Shown here piece by piece: positions 1 through 11,440 of a stretch of 64,000 bases of DNA. Origin of the DNA: Ypsolopha sequella (taxonomy: Eukaryota; Arthropoda; Insecta; Lepidoptera; Ypsolophidae); assembly GCA_934047225.1 (NCBI GenBank), contig OW203986.1, positions 21,517,221 to 21,581,220 of the forward strand. Direction: 5' to 3'. Position 1 is the first letter of the stretch. Each line of letters starts with the position of its first letter. The notes beneath the pieces are model-generated. The model did not search any database and was not told the DNA's origin. It worked only from the letters and a program-made list of their open reading frames with translations. Both the position numbers and the translations under genes were made by a program.

Positions 1-118
1 AACAATTTATTGTTACTTGTCCTATATATTTATTAAAGAATTTTAATATTTTCAATTTATTCCATTTGAATTTCGACACAGTTATCGCATACTATAAAAT
101 TGACAATATATTATATAT
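1..118. other. AT-rich spacer
   Basis: AT-rich sequence without a credible reading frame. I see nothing assignable before the terminal repeat of the next element. Confidence 0.5.
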
Positions 119-1281
119 GTTACCGGCAATCTGTACAATCCAGGTATTCTATACAATACCTAGGCAATGTATAGAATACCTGGGGCGTTCAGGCAATGTA
201 TAAAATATTATTAATATTTTAGTCCATTATCTACTTTACCTAGGCAATGTACACAATTCAGAGGGATTGTATAGAGTACCTACTGGTTCATCGGCAATGT
301 GTAAAGTAAATAGATTTTAGTTCGTATTTATCAATGTAAGTCGATAGTCGCATTCATATCGCTGACTAGAGCAGTCGTTTCGTATAGCGGCTGCTCCAAT
401 GTTGACCCAGATTTTTTCCTAGATTAAATAAACTTTATTAAACTTAACAATTAGGGTACTCATTAAAAATAATCTTTATAAAAAAGGTAGGTTTTTTTGC
501 AGAACAAATAAGAATTAGCGCACTCAACTGTTTATTTATTCTTCAGCACTTTCTTTTAAGATATGAAAATTTTTTACTCATAATTTTTTTTATAATCAAC
601 AAATTGTTCATTAAAATAACATTTAAAAAAGGAACCTAGTACGTTTTTATAACTATATTAAAATCACAATAAAATAAAGATGAAATTTAAAATTCTTCTG
701 GCTTAAGGTGGTTCAGTCGGATCTCGGTGCAAAATGCACATCATATTATTGTTTTCCTAAAGTATGCAATAAATGCGTTTTAAAGCAATTTGCGGAAATT
801 GATTGCTAATAATTGGGTTTTCACATTCAAATTACTTATGTAATTTTATGCCTTGAATTTTGATTCCATTTAATTACAACTATAAATACACTTTAAAGTT
901 AGTTAATCAAATGCAATCAAAATGTAAGGCATAAGATGATATGACATAAATGAATGTGAAAACCTAATTATTACTAATCAATCTCGGCCAATTGCTTTAA
1001 AACGCATTTATTGCATACTTTTATACAAAAGTAAGAAAAATATTATATTGTATATCTATAACTATAATAAAATGCTCGCACGTCTCCCCCTTCCCCGCTC
1101 TCGTTTATTTACACACATTACCGGCTACGCATTTGGTACTGTATACAATGCCTAGGCAAAGTATAAAATAAATAAAATTTCATGCATTACCTGAACGTTT
1201 TACTCGTTTTAGGCATTCTATACACTGCCAAGGTATGGTATAGAATACCGGATTATACAGATTGCCGGACTTGCCGGTAAC
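119..1281. mobile_element. Non-autonomous DNA transposon with subterminal repeats
   Basis: The ends are inverted: GTTACCGGCAA at the left and TTGCCGGTAAC at the right. The similarity continues inward through a motif related to CAATCTGTACAATCC and GGTATTCTATAC. Several degenerate copies of a motif like GGCAATGTATAGAATACC lie near both ends (about 130-310 and 1150-1260), as in elements with subterminal transposase-binding repeats. No transposase frame is present, so the element would depend on a partner. Superfamily is undecided because the flanks are TATA-rich and the target duplication is ambiguous. Confidence 0.6.
762..1018. repeat. Nested long inverted repeat (fold-back MITE)
   Basis: Arms at 762-829 and 951-1018 are imperfect reverse complements; both contain a stretch around GCAATAAATGCGTTTTAAAG. 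About 120 bases of AT-rich loop separate them, and there is no coding potential. It lies inside the larger TIR element and is probably a separate, later insertion. Confidence 0.6.
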
Positions 1282-2320
1282 ATAAATATATTCTATTTTT
1301 CCCTCTGACAATTTTTCAAAGTATTTTTTTCCAATTTTTCCTTTTCACAGTCATCTGACAGGGATGCTTTTGCGTGTTTTTGGTAGTTGGCAATTTTTAT
1401 GGCGTCCATCTCTCTCAAAATATAGGTTTTGGTGGGAGTGGGACGGTGTGGATGTCTGGTTGTCAGTGTGCGCGGGCGGATCCCTTTCGGACTTTTATTC
1501 ACGTAGCAAAATGTTTACGTGGTGCTGTTTATCTGAGACGTGGTGTTTTAATAAATAAAGTTGATTATTTCATTTCATTATGGATTTATACATCACCATA
1601 AATTACTAAGTCAGCGACGAATTTTACTACTCACCAACATTTTACGTTTCACAATTACAACATTATGTTCGTAGAAATAATTGGGCAGATCGTAAAGTAT
1701 GAAACCGAAAACCATTCACCAAAAGTCAAAAATAGGTGCGCCGACGAGCGGAGCGAGGAGGAGCGTGTTAGGTTTACATGGAAATACATTTGGGCAGCCG
1801 AGCGAAGCGGAGCGGAGTGATATGCCCATTAAACGTACTAGGTTATAAAATTAGAAGTGGATAGAATTACTTTCTTGGTGTCATATATAAATATTTTAGA
1901 AGTTTACTGCTTGAATATATGTTACAAATTTAGATGCTTTAAAATAAGTACCATGTTGGGACGTATTTACAGTAGCTTAAATCGAAGATATAATTATGTG
2001 GTGGCTAAGATATATTTTTAGACGCGCGTTGATGGTTCGTTTTTTACAGGACAATGTAGTTTTTCAGACGAGAAAAAAGTTATTTAATAGAAGTCGTGTT
2101 AATTTGCACTCGGTAAAATACAATCTTTATTAGGAAAAATATTGTGTCGTGATAATTTTAAGTACAGAAAAATCAATAAAAAAACAGAGTGCTAAAAAAA
2201 GGCATATTTCGGTTAGCCTGTGGTAAATTCGGATGCTCGTTCACTTTTGTCGTTTAATCGGTGCCGGAAGTTTATATTGCAAATTGTGATCGAGTATCAA
2301 TAATTCTACTGTTTAAATAA
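1282..2320. other. Intergenic, left edge of a duplicated unit
   Basis: No convincing gene. From about 1823 onward the sequence is homologous to 8822 onward, which marks the left edge of the duplicated OBP-unit sequence. A short GC-rich stretch at 1738-1820, with repeated GAGCGAAGCGGAGCG-like words, interrupts the AT-rich background just before that edge. The short frames at 1293-1601 look accidental. Confidence 0.4.
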
Positions 2321-2324
2321 CGAC

Positions 2325-2515
2325 TTCCGTAGCAGAGTTTAATTGCTTGGTTTTTGTGAGTGTAGTCTAAATGTGATGTGACAGATTTTATCGTGTTTTT
2401 TGCAATTAGTTTAACATGTTTTTTTATTATAATTATTAATACAGAAATATGCCCTTACCGTGCCATATCCTAAATTTTTAATGGATACCAAAACTAGTAT
2501 AGTTGAAATATACAT
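2325..2515 (-). pseudogene. OBP-like gene unit 1, first exons only
   Basis: Exon 1 (2515 down to 2459) reads a 19-codon signal peptide, MYISTILVLVSIKNLGYGT, followed by a good donor (GTAAGG). It matches the signal exons of the three better-preserved units downstream. The region corresponding to exon 2 (about 2325-2351) keeps the QLNSATE-like stretch, but its acceptor has been deleted relative to the other copies. No terminal exon is found to the left, so the unit is truncated or its end lies outside the window. I call it a broken copy. Confidence 0.45.
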
Positions 2516-3372
2516 TTAGACGCTATTTTCTTAGTTACACTGAGGTTGAAGTTTAAATACTGACTGAAATAATAATATAAAACATCGTTACTAGTGTATA
2601 CACAATTATACACAATTCAGAAATACACTTTACATTGTCGTGACCATTGACTTGCTGATAACATCTAATAGTCTGGTAAAAATAAAGTTTGAGGTTGCAT
2701 TTAATCCTACATTTTATATTTCTTTTTATTATAATTGTGTGTTGCTTTTTATGCTTATGTTACAATAATCCCCGTTTCATATATTAAGCATCGTATTTTT
2801 GGGTGATAATATAACGTACTCAAACGTAGACATTGTTATACTTTGATTTAGAGTATTAATGTACTTTGATTAAAAAAAGCGATCATGGTAATTATTTGTG
2901 AAAAAGTAAGTATTATCTGTCCTAGTTTATATATTATATTCTTGTATGTTAATACATTTATAATAAAAACACCGTTGTTAATTTTTCAGCACTCTTAACC
3001 TGTAGACCTATTTGTCATTTTTTGTTTCCCCGCCAATTTTTGTGGCATTTTCAATGTATCTCTGGAATCAGAATCTAATGCAGTTTTCTTTTTCTGAAAC
3101 AAGATTAAATTTTCTATATGCTAAAAGGAAAAAATACTGTAATGGCATAATTTAAATTGGCTTGCATATAAGCATATTATATATTCCTTAAAGCAGATTG
3201 ACTTTAGAAGAGTGTAGTCCCCACAAGAAGGCTTCTTGCAAAGTTTTTCTTTTTTTAGTTTGTGCACACTGTCTTCTTAACTATGTATCCAAAAAAAGTT
3301 ATTTGGTTTTTTTCAGCTCTTCAAACTTGGTATTACTGGCTTGGTATTTCAAAATGACGCTTTTACTAGTGT

Positions 3373-3935
3373 TTAATCGATTTCGCTTGCCACAAAGGCT
3401 GTTATGTAGATTAGGAATAAAACTGGCCCTAAAATAGACCCTTGTGGTACACCTATGTCAATAATTTTGCATAATGAGAATGTACCATAAACACTTACTG
3501 TCTGTTTTTTGTTATCCAGATACGATGTGAGTAATTTTTGTTCTTTTCCACTAAATCCGTAGCATTCAAGGTTTTGTATCAGAACATCATGCCGTAAGTA
3601 GCAATTTAGATAAATAGCAGACATTACTGGAGCACATCTGTGACTCAATCATAGCATATATTTCGCATTGCTTGTTCGGTAGATCACCCCCTACGAAAGG
3701 CAAATTGAGAAGCTATTAAAAGCTTGTTGTCCTCAAAGTATTTTACTGCTCTTGTTTTTATTTTTGCTTTAAAGACCTTTGTAATAGTGGGTAATATGCA
3801 GACCGGCCTATAATCACCTGTTTCTGTAGTATCACCTTTTTTAAAGAGAAGCAAGGCTTTCTCGGTTCTTAAAACTTCAGGGAAAACCTCTTCCAGTAGA
3901 CAAAAATTTAATACCTGTAATAAAAGCTTAAACAA
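3373..3935 (-). pseudogene. Non-LTR retrotransposon reverse transcriptase fragment
   Basis: Two adjacent frames read a damaged LINE reverse transcriptase. The upstream frame (3935-3684) has KKGDTTETGDYRPVCILPT, the usual N-terminal RT block. The downstream frame (3648-3373) has [17 protein letters not shown], the RT block before the catalytic box. They are separated by a frame break near 3650-3684. No endonuclease or YADD box remains. It interrupts the unit-1 repeat, so it inserted after that unit formed. Clade not assigned. Confidence 0.75.
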
Positions 3936-3965
3936 GAAATTATTTTGCAGTGTGATTTTTTTTAA

Positions 3966-4058
3966 ATATGACTCTGTACACGCTATATATGTCTTCCGAA
4001 TTCTTAAACTGTGAGTTTAAGAATTCGGAAGACATATATAGCGTGTACAGAGTCATAT
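3966..4058. repeat. Perfect 45-bp palindrome with a 3-nt loop
   Basis: Arms 3966-4010 and 4014-4058 are exact reverse complements around the trinucleotide GTG. Such a hairpin is either a recent fold-back event or an assembly/sequencing fold-back artefact. It directly follows the LINE fragment. Confidence 0.85.
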
Positions 4059-4362
4059 TGTTTATTTTATTTCTTTATACCTGTTAGGGCTAAATATTAT
4101 ATCTGAAGATTTTTAGTCTTACCTTGTGGGACAATAAACATTCTTATAACTTAATCAAGTTTTAGGTCAGTTTAAAGTCAAAATCTGTATAGGATATAAT
4201 GAGTATTTGTCTATAAAATTTTTCGTTATATTTACTGGATTATAATTCCCTGATGTAAATTATACTTATATTTTCACTATAACTTGTAAATATTTCTCTA
4301 AGTGCTATAATAATATAATCCGCTAATAATAAGGTATTGTTATAAAAGTTGTCTCAATAAGA

Positions 4363-5349
4363 GTGCACTATTTATATTTTGTGTTTTTTTTGTCTTCGTG
4401 CCCTCGAGTTGTGATATTTTTATAGCATTTTAAAGTAGACATATTCCGATTAAGTATGGAATAAAATATCCATCAAATGAACCCCGCGGTTCTGATGACA
4501 GACTATTGCTCTTTTCATGAAATTTGCGCTGAGACCGCTCGCATGTTTACTTCGCGGAATTTTTGGTCGAAATAGTGTACCTGTGCCCGTAGTATAAGTT
4601 TTAATCGGCACGACGCAACTTAGTTGAATGACAAGTGCAAGGATGTGTTTGCGATTAAACAGTATGTCAAGCTACTCGCACTTGTGATTCAACTAAGTGG
4701 CGTCGCGCGTATTAAACATTGTGCTACGGGCGCTGATATGTCAACAATTCAAACATAAAATTTGAAAAAACTGGGTCGTTTATAGACAGTAAGTTTCCTT
4801 TGCATCAACCTACTGGTCGGTCTTTTATTGCTTAATATTAAATATTGCTGCTGTAAACGAGAGTGTCTCTGAAAACCCAAAAACATCAGTTCGGCAGTGA
4901 CTGTGCACGGCATTCGTTACAGGAGCATGATAACGAAGTTCTTGTGTCCCCAACTGGATGGAATGGATCTGGATTACATGTGGTTTCAACAGGATGGCAC
5001 CACCTGCCACACGGTGCATGAAACAATCGATTTATTCCAGCAACGATTTTCAGACCAAATCATCTCAGGAAATTCTGATGTCAACTGGCCACTAAGATCA
5101 TGCGATTTAACGCCGTGCGATTTCTTTTTTTGGGGTTTTGTAAAATCTCAGGTTTATGCAAATAAACCAGAAACAATTCCTGAGCTCAAGGTCGAGATCA
5201 AATGCATCATCGGTGAGATACAGCCACATCTTTGTCAAAAAGTCATCGAAAATTTCATGAACAGAGCAATGGCTTGTCAGCAAAGCGGCAGGGGTCATTT
5301 GTCGGATATTTTTATTCTTTATTTAATCAAACGAACTTCAGAAGTGAAC
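4363..5349 (+). pseudogene. DD41D (rosa-like) mariner relic, copy 1
   Basis: The frame at 4897-5406 reads the C-terminal half of a Tc1/mariner-superfamily transposase: WFQQDGTTCH (second catalytic Asp), RSCDLTPCDFFFWGF (third Asp), and an ending like VIENFMNRAMACQQ. I count 41 residues between the second and third Asp, the spacing of the DD41D group typified by rosa. The N-terminal half and first Asp are missing. The left terminus near 4363 (GAGTGCACTATTTA) matches the inverted right end of copy 2. The last ~19 codons of the open frame run into an unrelated MITE and are not transposase. Confidence 0.7.
4584..4732. mobile_element. Fold-back MITE with CTG target duplication
   Basis: About 57-bp imperfect inverted arms, starting GCCCGTAG and ending CTACGGGC, fill nearly the whole 149 bp. 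It is flanked by CTG on both sides (4581-4583 and 4733-4735). The homologous place in mariner copy 2 (around 11640-11660) has a single CTG and no insertion, which confirms both boundaries. A 3-bp duplication suits PIF/Harbinger-type elements. Confidence 0.75.
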
Positions 5350-5632
5350 TTCGATCAATATTATATGAGTCGCTTCATTCGAAGATATAAGTTAACCAGG
5401 TATTAGTCCTTTTAGCCTGGAGGTAACATTCACACGTCTTTTCTATAGATTTAAACTATCGAATTTGAGTCGATAAAAACAACCGATTCACTATTTTGTG
5501 TTCTACTACACTTGGCATCCCTAGTTTTTGCTCATTCTTTTAGAGACCAGCAACGCAACATTTTCCCTAGGGCTTAAGGTTGGGTGGGACCTTATATCTT
5601 CGAATGAAGCGACTCGTATAATATAGATCGAA
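5350..5632. mobile_element. MITE with 42-bp terminal inverted repeats
   Basis: Arms 5350-5391 and 5591-5632 are reverse complements with two mismatches (core CGCTTCATTCGAAGATATAA). No coding potential. It truncates the 3' part of mariner copy 1. Confidence 0.7.
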
Positions 5633-5729
5633 TTTCTTAAAATAAGAAAAAGAAACTGTATGAATACACGTATATTTTTTCATTTTATTATTAGTTATAG
5701 ATCCATATAATTACAAAATTATAATTATT

Positions 5730-7005
5730 TTCTTACATTCATCTAATTATTAGGTTTAAGGAATACTGACCTAGCAAACCAACAATCATCTACAATTTGA
5801 CGATGGTAAAATCTAGCAAAGGTATTAGTATTATTGTTCCAGACAGCGGTTTTTCTTATAACGTCGATAGTGACGCCGCCGGCACTGGCGGCAGCAGACG
5901 TGGCCGCCTGTCACGTGATGTATGCGCTAAACGCAGCTACGTCCACTCCGCTCTCAGCTAACATCTGCTTTATCCACCTGCTTATTGACTGTGCTGTTGC
6001 GCCCTTGTAGGGGTGCTTCATCGTTATTAGGAGAATTTCCTCGCTCTCTACTCGTAGATCCCTCGTCATAAAGATATAATTACGAAAAGTAGTAGCTGGG
6101 CAGATGCTAGGCTTGTTATTGAAGAATGGCAGGACCAATAGAGGTTGTTCTCTACCAACTGCTGAAGTTTTAATTATATCAGTAATTTAAATTCTAACGC
6201 CGCTATCAGAAATTACTGATCTTGATCAATGTTTGCACTCTATGTGCAGTACATATAGCTAAAAGTATCACTAATTTCTTTGTGATCTTTTCTAAAGAAA
6301 CTTTCTTGTTTGGATACCATTCAGCAATATAATCTAGCACTATTTGTGGTTTCCAAGTGTATGTGGTTGTATTTCGGTAAGCTAGGTCTTAACTTAAAAG
6401 CTACTTTTAAAAGACGTTTGATAGAATCATCTGAGCCTATATTATTTCCTTGTAATAAGGAAAGTGCTGATTGGTAACTTTTTAGGGAGCCGTAAGAGCC
6501 TTCTTTGTTTTACAGCTCTGCTAGAAACGACAAAACTAGTTGGACTGAACAATCAAAATTATCTCGATTATTTTCTGAACAGAATGTTCACCAAATTTTA
6601 GTGTCACGTTATATTGCTAAATAGTATTCTTAGCTAAAGACGCAAGCATTAGTTCTGTGGCTACCTATGGTTACGATGGTACACTTCGTCATTCAAACGT
6701 GAGCCGGAGAGCATCTCGGCACCTAGGATAAGCTGATTGTGTAACGGGTGCTGGTTCCTGTAATTAGAACAGATATGGTGTTCTTCTGGGCCAATCATTA
6801 TTATTTCAGAAATTAATAATGATTTTAATAAAGGAAACCTAGGTTGCGGTGGCCAAAATAGAAATACTATGATTCCTGTAGCTCTTTCGTGAATGATTTT
6901 TTGTAAACATTTCAATATAACCGAAAAAGGAGGAAATGGATAGAAAAATGAGCCACTCCAATTTATGGTAAATGCGTCAATGCAATGTCTTTGCATTTTG
7001 CGTTG
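5730..7005 (-). pseudogene. DIRS-like retroelement relic (RT/RNase H end plus tyrosine recombinase)
   Basis: Reading leftward, 6996-6661 contains DAFTINWSGSFFYPFPPFS followed by a PPQPRFPLL motif, which I recognise as the end of the RT/RNase H region of DIRS-type elements. Further left are pieces of a tyrosine recombinase: a CTAHRVQTLIKI-like block near 6230 (catalytic Arg), then 6138-5911 with YKGATAQSISRWIKQML, then after an in-frame stop TAVWNNNTNTFARFYHRQ near 5800 with the putative nucleophilic Tyr. Several stops and frame breaks make it dead. The order RT, RNase H, recombinase distinguishes it from LTR elements, which use a DDE integrase. Confidence 0.65.
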
Positions 7006-7560
7006 GCGCGAGAAGCGAACAGATCAATTTTGGGGTCGCCGAGCTGTTTTACTATGTGCTTAAAGGCACGTTCAGACAGAGACCAATATCGGTATCGGGA
7101 TTCAATCTGCGAAATCCACGTTCACTTCCTTGTTGTCTTTGGTATTTATATAAGATGCAAACAGCCAAATGTTTCGCTTCGCGCATCACTGCCAGATTTG
7201 GCGGGATAAATTACTGAGGTGTGGGAATTGGACTCCACCCATGCGATTTACATAACTCATCGCTCGTATTGTCAATACGCAATAAAATTGCATAATTTAA
7301 TCTTTCACGATGTTTGTGTCATTGATCGCACTGGCTGATGTAAACTATTTATTGTGTAATTAAGATCTTATATTAATTCCTTTGATAATGCCATAAAGGC
7401 GAAACCGGTCAGGAAGTATTAAATAAATTTGTGGGATAGTACAAGAGATTTTCTGTTCATTATGTATTGCAAGTTCCACCAAGTGCCAACAATCAACAGT
7501 GTAAACATTCTAATAGTAGGTTAAAATTAAAGTACATTATAATATAAAATAAAAAACTAA
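7006..7560. other. Intergenic, no clear feature
   Basis: Sequence between the DIRS-like relic and the OBP unit. Two overlapping plus-strand frames (6972-7217) have no recognisable motifs and are probably chance. Confidence 0.4.
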
Positions 7561-7610
7561 ACTTATACTTCATATTATATGAAATAAAAAAAAATTAATA
7601 GTTAACATTT

Positions 7611-9862
7611 TTATTCAAGTATCTTTGGTACCATCACATTAATTTGATCCAAAGCTGCTGTAGGAAAATTATTATACAAGCATCTGAAAACTTTCCATTT
7701 TGTTTGATCGGGTGTATTTCCTTTCTTCTTATTACATTGATTCAAAACTGTCTTTAGCGCCGCCTTATTCTTGATTTGAGGATAATTTTCGACGATTTTG
7801 TTGACAACAACATGACCGTTTCTTTTTATGGCTCGACTAAACATTCCGATCATACAAGGAATCCATGTATTTTGGAATCCTTCGTAATAGTTATCCACGT
7901 GAAATGCAATAATATCGTGACAATCCTGAGAAATAATTAAGTACGTAATTAGTAAAGGGGCTACATTATAACAAAACTACGTTTTTGTACACGTGTTTTG
8001 TTGTATATACCCAAAAATTTTTCCGTAAAGGGGCCATCCATAAATTACGGCGAGGGGAGTGTGACAAGTGTGAGTTGACGAAGTGTGACATTGTGTGTCA
8101 AGGGGTGGGAGGAGTCATAAGTTTCGTGACGTCACATTTCAAAATTGATGTCTAAGTATATACAACGTGTAACAGAAAGGTGTAACCATATTTGAATCTG
8201 TTCCAAAACCGAACTGGAGCACCCCGACTCCACGCAGTCTTGTGGATACTACCTCTAGAGTGTATGTATAAAGCCGGAGGTGCGAAGGATGGGCAGCTCT
8301 CGGCTGAAGCACAGAATAAAGTATAGTAAAGGCACCCGTGTGAGCCATAGTGGTTGAGGCTGGTCGCAAGGGCGAAGGGGCTGCAGCCCGCAGGGTCACA
8401 GCAGTTGCAGAAGTAACTTTAGTACATTATATCTATCTTAGTTATCGGTATGATTGGCATGTTAATCATTTGGTATAGAATCATGTCGATTTTTATTTTA
8501 TCAACACTCTGATATAGCTAAGATGGGCTAAGATCCCATTGCCTTCCCACTTAGTAGAAAAAAAGTTTGGTTGATTATTATAGTGCAAAATATTAATTTT
8601 GTTGTAGAGAACATTATTTTTGATGCGTTTCAAATATTATTATGTTGTACTCGTTAATATTACTTTGTAGTGCAAAGGTATTATTTATATAAGTTTAAAA
8701 TTTTTAAAGTGGTTTTATTTGTTTATAGGTGTATTTTTTTTTGTATTGTCAATCACTTTTTTTTATTGTTATTTCCATTAATTTTGAAGTTTGTTTATAT
8801 GTGTCCCTTACAGATATATTATATGCCCATTAAACGTGCTGAGTTATAAAATTAGAAGTCGATAGAATTACTTTCTTAGTGTCATATATAAATATTTTAG
8901 AAGTTTACTGCTTGAATATATGTTACAAATTTAGATACTATAAAATAACTACCATACATACCATATTTTATATATATAAAATAACTACTACATCGAAGAT
9001 ATATGGTGGCTAGGATATATTTTTAGACACGCGTTGATATGACAAGATAAGGTAAAATAAGATAATTAAGATAAAGAGGAGAAAAATGCTAGAAGTCATC
9101 AATTAGCACCCGTCAAAATACAGTCTGTATAAGGCAAAATATTGCGATGAGATAGAAAAAAACTGAGCTCTGATTTGGACTAAGGACACAAATATAAAAA
9201 ATTAATAAAAAAAATTTAGTACCAAAAAAAAATTGGTTTATTCGGGTGCTCGTTCACTTTTATCGTTTTAAAAACGGCAGAATTTTTTTAGACACGATCG
9301 TACCGGAAGTCTACATTGTAAAATGTCATCGGGAATCAATAATTCTACTTGTTAAATACTCGTATAACTTCTTCTTTAGCAAAGTTTAATTGCTCGGTTA
9401 GCTGTACGTTTTGTGACTGTAGACTATACAAGGTGTAACGAAAGGTGTGACCATATTTGAAGAGCTTATTCAGTCAATGGTATAGAACAACTTTTACTAT
9501 GGAACAAACCCTGTATCTCGAAGAAGAAAATCACTTTTTCATAGAAAAATGCAATGCCGCTCGGCTGAAATGTATGGAAGGGCAGATTTTTTTTTGATAT
9601 TTCATGGTTGGCTCCATAGTAAAAGTTGTTCCATACCATTGACTGAATAAGCTCTTCAAATATGGTTACACCTTTCTGTAACACCTTGTATAAATGTAAC
9701 GATCAGATCAGATTTTATTGTGTTTTTTTGGAATTAGCTTAATTTTTTTTCATTCTAACCTTAAATATATACATATTATTTAAACGTAATTGTATCAGCC
9801 CTTACCGCAGCATATCCTAAATTTGTGATGGATAACAAAACTAGTAAAGTTGAAATATACAT
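7611..9862 (-). CDS. Minus-C odorant-binding-protein-like gene, unit 2
   Basis: A small secreted ligand-binding protein is predicted from three exons: 9862-9806 (signal peptide MYISTLLVLLSITNLGYAA, donor GTAAGG), 9401-about 9360 (LTEQLNFAKEEVIR, 3' boundary uncertain) and 7925-7611 (acceptor TTTCTCAG). The terminal exon begins DCHDIIAFH and has Cys in IPCMIG, LNQCN and VFRC. In classical insect OBPs, C2 lies four residues before C3 and C5 nine before C6; here those positions are not Cys, the minus-C pattern. All visible exons join in phase 0. A TA-target MITE (9429-9688) and a decayed MITE end lie in the introns. Family assignment rests on cysteine spacing only. Confidence 0.5.
8010..8410. 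repeat. Intronic repeat fragments
   Basis: Two pieces lie in the long intron of unit 2. Around 8020-8140 is a GGGGCCATCCATAAATTACG-type sequence that I associate with dispersed insect repeats. At 8158-8200 is one end of the MITE family seen in full at 9429-9688 (AACGTGTAACAGAAAGGTGT). The minus-strand frame at 8139-8399 shows no family signature. Confidence 0.4.
9429..9688. mobile_element. TA-flanked MITE, copy A
   Basis: Long imperfect inverted repeats (CAAGGTGTAAC at one end, GTTACACCTTG at the other, over 70 bp each) are flanked by TA. Units 3 and 4 lack it at the homologous place, so the empty site supports the boundaries. TA target choice suggests Tc1/mariner mobilisation. Confidence 0.7.
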
Positions 9863-9869
9863 TTAGACA

Positions 9870-10860
9870 CTCAAATATCTATTTTCTTAGTTACGCCGTG
9901 GTTGAAGCTGAAGTACTGACTGAAATAATAATTTAAAACATCGTCACTATTGAGAACTATTACCATAACCATTAAAAAGTAAACCTTACATTCTCGTGAC
10001 CATTGAAAAGCTGATAACATCTAATAGTCCAGTGAAAATTAAGTTCGAACTCGCAGTTAATCCTACATTTTATATTTCTTCTTATTATAATTGTGTGTTG
10101 CATTTTATGCTTATGTCACAATTATCCCCGTTCTATATATTGCGCATCATACTTTTGATGACAATCCAATGTTCTCAAACGTAAAGTACTAATGTACTCT
10201 AAAAACATTGTTATTTTTTGATTAAAAAAGGGCTCATGATAGTTATTTGTGAAAAATAAGTATTAGTTAGTATGTTATAATAAAATAAATAAATTTATAA
10301 TAAAAATACCGTTGTTAATTTTCAGTATTCTTAAGTTTGGAAAAACTATGATGTGTTTTTATGGTTCCGCAATATAATTTGTTGTTTTTGTGTCTCTAAA
10401 TAAATCACAATAACGAGAATGCGGCAATTACTGATTTTATTCTGAAGATTTACAGCAATTCTTTTTAATTATCTTATTGTTCATGTTTTAGAGTAGCAAG
10501 TAGATATTCAAATTGTTGTTATCATCTAAAGCGAGGATGTCGAACCATGTTTTTGCCCAATTTCCGAACTCCGACATTCATACATTCCTACAGAAATTAA
10601 CACTTTTACAAATAAACAAAGAAAATATGTGAGAAAATAATTTTTCATAACAACTTTATCATGTTTTAGGCTAGTTTAAAGTCAAATTTTGTGTAGGATA
10701 TAATGAGTGTTCGCCGATGAAAATTTTCGTTATATTTACTGGATTATAATTACCCTGATGTAGATTACACTAATATTTTCACTATAAATTGAAAATATTT
10801 CTGTAGGTGGTTTTATAAAAGTATAAGCTATTATTATAAAGAGTGTCTTAATAAGAGTAC
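9870..10860. repeat. Upstream part of duplicated OBP unit 2
   Basis: Homologous to 2516-4340 (unit 1), 31590-32500 (unit 3) and 35670-36360 (unit 4). Shared words include TCCTACATTTTATA and GCTGATAACATCTAA. It lies just upstream of the signal-peptide exon and is the natural place for the promoter, but I see no defensible promoter motif. Confidence 0.55.
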
Positions 10861-10929
10861 ACTATTTTAAATATAATTTTATAAAAAATATAATTTTATA
10901 GATCCTTTTTTTTGGTTTCATAAAATATT

Positions 10930-11440
10930 GTAGGTATTTTCTTTTTTCAATTTATTTTGTAGTTAATATTAATTGTAGTTACTTTAATCTAATATGTGTT
11001 TCATCATGTAGTATTACAAGGCTGAGCTGAAAATCGGCGGCTGTCTGCATATGTGTTAGCTAGCTGTATGCCGAGCTTAGACCTTTTTGTCTTTTCACTT
11101 ATGTGTCTATTGTGTATCTATTCCCAAATGAACATCTCTCGACCTTCATGAATGAAGAGTTTTGGCCGAAAAGTGTCTTGTTTCGTCGATTCCGTGGAAA
11201 CGTTCCAGACACTGACACACCGCAAGAGCGTGGTACGTTGCAGGCTATACGTACATAGTGTTTATTTTTAGTTTGATTTTTATTTTATTGTTATTTTTAT
11301 AGTTTTATGTAACATCATTGTTACAGATATTTTGAATGTAAACATTTTTGTTTGAATTGTATATCAAATTGGTGTTAACTGTGTTGCTATACCATTTATT
11401 TAAATAAATAAATAAATAATTGTATTTTGTATGTTAGCAC
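10930..11440 (+). mobile_element. LINE 3' end fragment
   Basis: A stretch without an open frame that ends in an AAATAAATAAATAAATAA tail, as expected for a 5'-truncated non-LTR element. It splits the left terminus of mariner copy 2 from its body. Assignment rests on the tail and the position only. Confidence 0.4.

Noticed and set aside
3198..3437. 79-codon plus-strand frame
   Set aside because: It is antisense to the LINE fragment and has no family features.
5338..5406. C-terminal extension of the mariner transposase
   Set aside because: The last codons run into the 42-bp arm of a MITE, so they are not part of the transposase.
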